The notes under the pieces are model-generated. The model made no database searches. It worked only from the letters and a program-made list of their open reading frames with translations, and had not been told where the DNA came from. Below are positions 6,050-8,003 of a stretch of DNA of 8,003 bases, piece after piece. Position 1 is the stretch's first letter, and each line of letters starts with the position of its first letter. The position numbers and the translations under genes are program-made. The stretch covers positions 642 to 8,644 of the forward strand of contig QHZV01000067.1 in assembly GCA_003224785.1 (NCBI GenBank), read 5' to 3'. The stretch comes from Acidobacteriota bacterium (GTDB taxonomy: Bacteria > Acidobacteriota > Terriglobia > Terriglobales > Acidobacteriaceae).

Positions 6050-7141
6050 ATGCCATTCTCCGACTTCCACGGCAACGCCGATGTCGTCCAAACAATTCGC
6101 GAGATGCTCGCGCGCGACCACTTCCCTCACGCTGTCATCCTCTCCGGCCCTGCGGGCTCGGGAAAACACACGCTCGCCACAATGATCGCGCGCGCGATGA
6201 ATTGCCTGGAACCGCCTCCCGGCCTGCCCGACTTCTGTGGCCGGTGTTCGAACTGCACCCGCATCGCTCAATTGGAAGACCTGAACACACGCTGTGCCGA
6301 AGCCGTGGAAGCCCGCGACAACTTAAAAGAAACAGAGAAGAAAGAAACCCGCCTGTTCATCCAGACGCACCCCGACGTCCTGGTGATCCCGCCCGACCCG
6401 CCCCAAATGATGATCAAAGTGGACCAGGTGCGGAGGGTGATCGAAAACATTTATTTCCGGCCGGCAGAGGCGCGCGAACGCATCTTCATCTTCACCGATT
6501 CCGCCTTCATGAAGGAAGCGGCCAATTCGCTGCTCAAGGTGCTCGAAGAGCCGCCCGAGTTTGCAACCATCTTTCTGCTGACTGAAAATCCCGGCGAACT
6601 CCTTGCGACTATCCGCTCCCGCTGCATGCTGCTGTCCCTGCACAGCCTGTCACCGCCGCAGATCGAACAATATTTGGCCAAACATCGTCCAGACTGGACT
6701 CCGCAGCAGCGCGCGCTGGTGGCCAGGCTCTCCGAAGGCGCTGTAGGCCGAGCTCGCACCTTCGATTTAGAAACCTACTCCGCGGCTCGCAATCACGCGC
6801 TGATAATCCTGCGGACCGCATTGCGCACCGCCGAGCACAGCGAACTATTCAAGGTCACAGAAACCTATCGGGCCGGGGCCGAGGGGCGCGACAAAATCGA
6901 ACTCCTTCTTCGATGTTTCTACTCTCTGTTGCAAGACCTTCTCTTCCTCGAATCGAAGTCGCCCGATCTGATCAGAAACATTGATGTAAAGGGAGAACTT
7001 GAGAAGCTGTCGCAGGCAACGGATTTCGACTGGCTCTCGTCCGCCGCCGATCGTCTCGCAGAAGTCGAGCGTGGATTACGAAGGAATCTGTTGCGCTCGC
7101 TATCACTGGATGCCTTCGAAGCGGCGCTGGAACGCTCTTGA
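6050..7141 (+). CDS. holB: DNA polymerase III delta prime subunit
   Basis: Delta prime is the stator of the clamp loader that opens the beta clamp together with delta and DnaX. The 363-residue protein begins FSDFHGNADVVQTI, typical of clamp-loader AAA+ modules. It continues with a P-loop GPAGSGKHT at 33-41, then zinc-binding cysteines C52, C63, C66 and C69 (CGRCSNC). HPDV follows at 107-110, then FIFTDSAFMKEAANSLLKVLEEPP, the hallmark stretch of delta prime and DnaX, and TIRSRC at 187-192 with the SRC motif. A helical C-terminal collar domain fills the rest. DnaX itself is less likely given the length, the absence of a long C-terminal tail, and the tmk neighbourhood. The residue after the P-loop lysine is His rather than Thr or Ser, in keeping with delta prime often being a non-hydrolysing subunit. 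About 37 residues separate C69 from H107, some 30 more than in E. coli. The ATG lies three bases after the preceding stop, without a clear Shine-Dalgarno motif. Confidence 0.92.
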   Translation: MPFSDFHGNADVVQTIREMLARDHFPHAVILSGPAGSGKHTLATMIARAMNCLEPPPGLPDFCGRCSNCTRIAQLEDLNTRCAEAVEARDNLKETEKKETRLFIQTHPDVLVIPPDPPQMMIKVDQVRRVIENIYFRPAEARERIFIFTDSAFMKEAANSLLKVLEEPPEFATIFLLTENPGELLATIRSRCMLLSLHSLSPPQIEQYLAKHRPDWTPQQRALVARLSEGAVGRARTFDLETYSAARNHALIILRTALRTAEHSELFKVTETYRAGAEGRDKIELLLRCFYSLLQDLLFLESKSPDLIRNIDVKGELEKLSQATDFDWLSSAADRLAEVERGLRRNLLRSLSLDAFEAALERS

Positions 7142-7160
7142 AGGAGCCTGAACAAGCCGC

Positions 7161-8003
7161 TTAGATATGCGCTAGATAATCCGCTAACCGATCCTGAAGC
7201 ACCGTGTAATCAAAGCCAGTGCTCTGCTTGAGCGCCTGCTCGGGATTTTCGCCCGTACCGATGCTCTGCAGCATATGCAAGATTTCGTTCATGCCGTAGC
7301 GCCCCCGAAGGTACTCGGTTGCCGCCAACGATTCGGCGTAGGCGTACTCGGCTTGCATCGGCGGGAAACGCGTGAACGAGCCTTCGAGCGCTGAGAACGG
7401 AATTGCTTTTCTCTCTTTAAACAGTGGCACAAGCTGCTGGGAAAACATAGCAGCACTGCGCGGCTCCATCAGTTGCGCCAGGCCTTCATTAAGCCACGTC
7501 GGGCAGCGGCCTCGTGCCATGGACCTGATGAAGGAGTGCGTGAGTTCGTGCTCAAGCACGCGCCCGAGCGCGGGATTCATAGCATCCACGCCGCCAATGG
7601 GAATGCGCAGTTTGCCATCATTTAATGCGCCAGCCCAGGAAGGCGCTTCGGTGATGTCCTCGAACTGTTTTTGTGTGTAGAGGATGACGATTATGTTCTC
7701 GCCCGGTGTGTAGTTGAGCTGCCGCGAGAGGTCCTGATATGCATTCTCAAGCGACTCGAGAATCTGATTGTGGAATTCGGACGCAGTCCTCTCGCCCTGA
7801 TAGTGCAGAGTGAAGTGGCTGGTTTCCTTGCTTCTCGATTTCTCTTCAACTTCGAGTTCCCGCTCTGCCTTGTGAAGCAGATATTCCGTATGAGAATCCG
7901 CCGAGAGCTCCTCTGCGCGTTTCCAGGCGCCAATGGCGGCACTCGTACGATCGGCGTTGTAGCGGGCGGAGCCCAGCATGCGAAGCAGTTCGGCGGAATT
8001 GGG
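7161..8003 (-). CDS. TPR-containing peptidase-MA-like zinc metalloprotease (partial)
   Basis: The gene enters from the right edge, so its 5' end is missing; 280 codons plus stop are present. The visible N-terminal part reads like the end of a tetratricopeptide unit (NSAELLRMLGSARYNADRTSAAIGAWKRAEEL in pattern, residues beginning at 8003). A charged linker follows, and then FTLHYQGE opens a peptidase MA-like domain. HELTH (7550-7536) provides the HExxH zinc and catalytic residues. The Glu of WLNEGLAQ, 21 residues after the first His (codon 7487-7485), is the expected third ligand, making this a gluzincin. Such TPR plus MA-like proteins are usually exported, but a signal peptide, if any, lies outside the window. 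An internal ATG at 7979 is not favoured because the TPR pattern continues through it. It converges on holB with a 19-base gap that has no hairpin terminator I can recognise. The substrate is unknown. Confidence 0.85.
   Translation of the reverse strand, partial: PNSAELLRMLGSARYNADRTSAAIGAWKRAEELSADSHTEYLLHKAERELEVEEKSRSKETSHFTLHYQGERTASEFHNQILESLENAYQDLSRQLNYTPGENIIVILYTQKQFEDITEAPSWAGALNDGKLRIPIGGVDAMNPALGRVLEHELTHSFIRSMARGRCPTWLNEGLAQLMEPRSAAMFSQQLVPLFKERKAIPFSALEGSFTRFPPMQAEYAYAESLAATEYLRGRYGMNEILHMLQSIGTGENPEQALKQSTGFDYTVLQDRLADYLAHI

Noticed and set aside
7142..7160. Search for a shared terminator in the 19-base convergent gap between holB and the MA-like gene
   Set aside because: No stable hairpin or T tract is visible on either strand.
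7158..7193. Three CGCT-led units spaced 12 bases apart at the end of the MA-like gene
   Set aside because: Matches between units are partial and the segment simply encodes RLADYLAHI; three loose copies are not enough for a repeat array.

Overview
The window reads as ordinary chromosomal DNA of a free-living, moderately GC-rich bacterium. The mix of genes (exported M61 peptidase with a PDZ domain, TPR plus MA-like metallopeptidase, Tat-exported GH94-like protein, tmk and holB in one transcription unit) and the palindrome style fit Acidobacteriota (Terriglobia) best. That placement rests on gene content and codon style only, since there is no rRNA or other marker. Genes fill almost all of the sequence: the two largest gaps are about 92 and 82 bases, and no tRNA, rRNA, CRISPR array, IS element or phage gene is visible.

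Layout. Positions 1-495 (minus) hold the N-terminal 165 codons of the proton-translocating transhydrogenase alpha subunit (pntAA), cut by the window edge. Positions 588-2468 (minus) hold a secreted M61-family zinc aminopeptidase with a C-terminal PDZ domain. It is divergent from a plus-strand block of three tightly packed genes: tmk (thymidylate kinase, 2551-3243), a 937-residue Tat-targeted GH94-like carbohydrate-active protein (3233-6046, overlapping tmk by 11 bases), and holB (DNA polymerase III delta prime, 6050-7141, three bases after it). Converging on holB from the right edge is a truncated TPR plus peptidase-MA-like gene (7161-8003, minus).

How they fit together. tmk supplies dTDP for DNA synthesis and holB is part of the clamp loader, and the two are neighbours in many bacteria. 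Here a large exported carbohydrate-active gene sits between them with overlapping or near-overlapping ends, so it should be co-transcribed and translationally coupled with replication genes. The remaining genes act in energy and redox metabolism (pntAA) and extracytoplasmic proteolysis (M61 and MA-like).

The most notable structures are a perfect 10-bp inverted repeat (4-nt loop) inside the Tat signal peptide of the GH94-like gene, which looks like a REP-type palindrome inserted in frame; the placement of that gene between tmk and holB; and a roughly 30-residue insertion after the zinc knuckle of delta prime. I saw no convincing sign of a wholly new multi-gene system.
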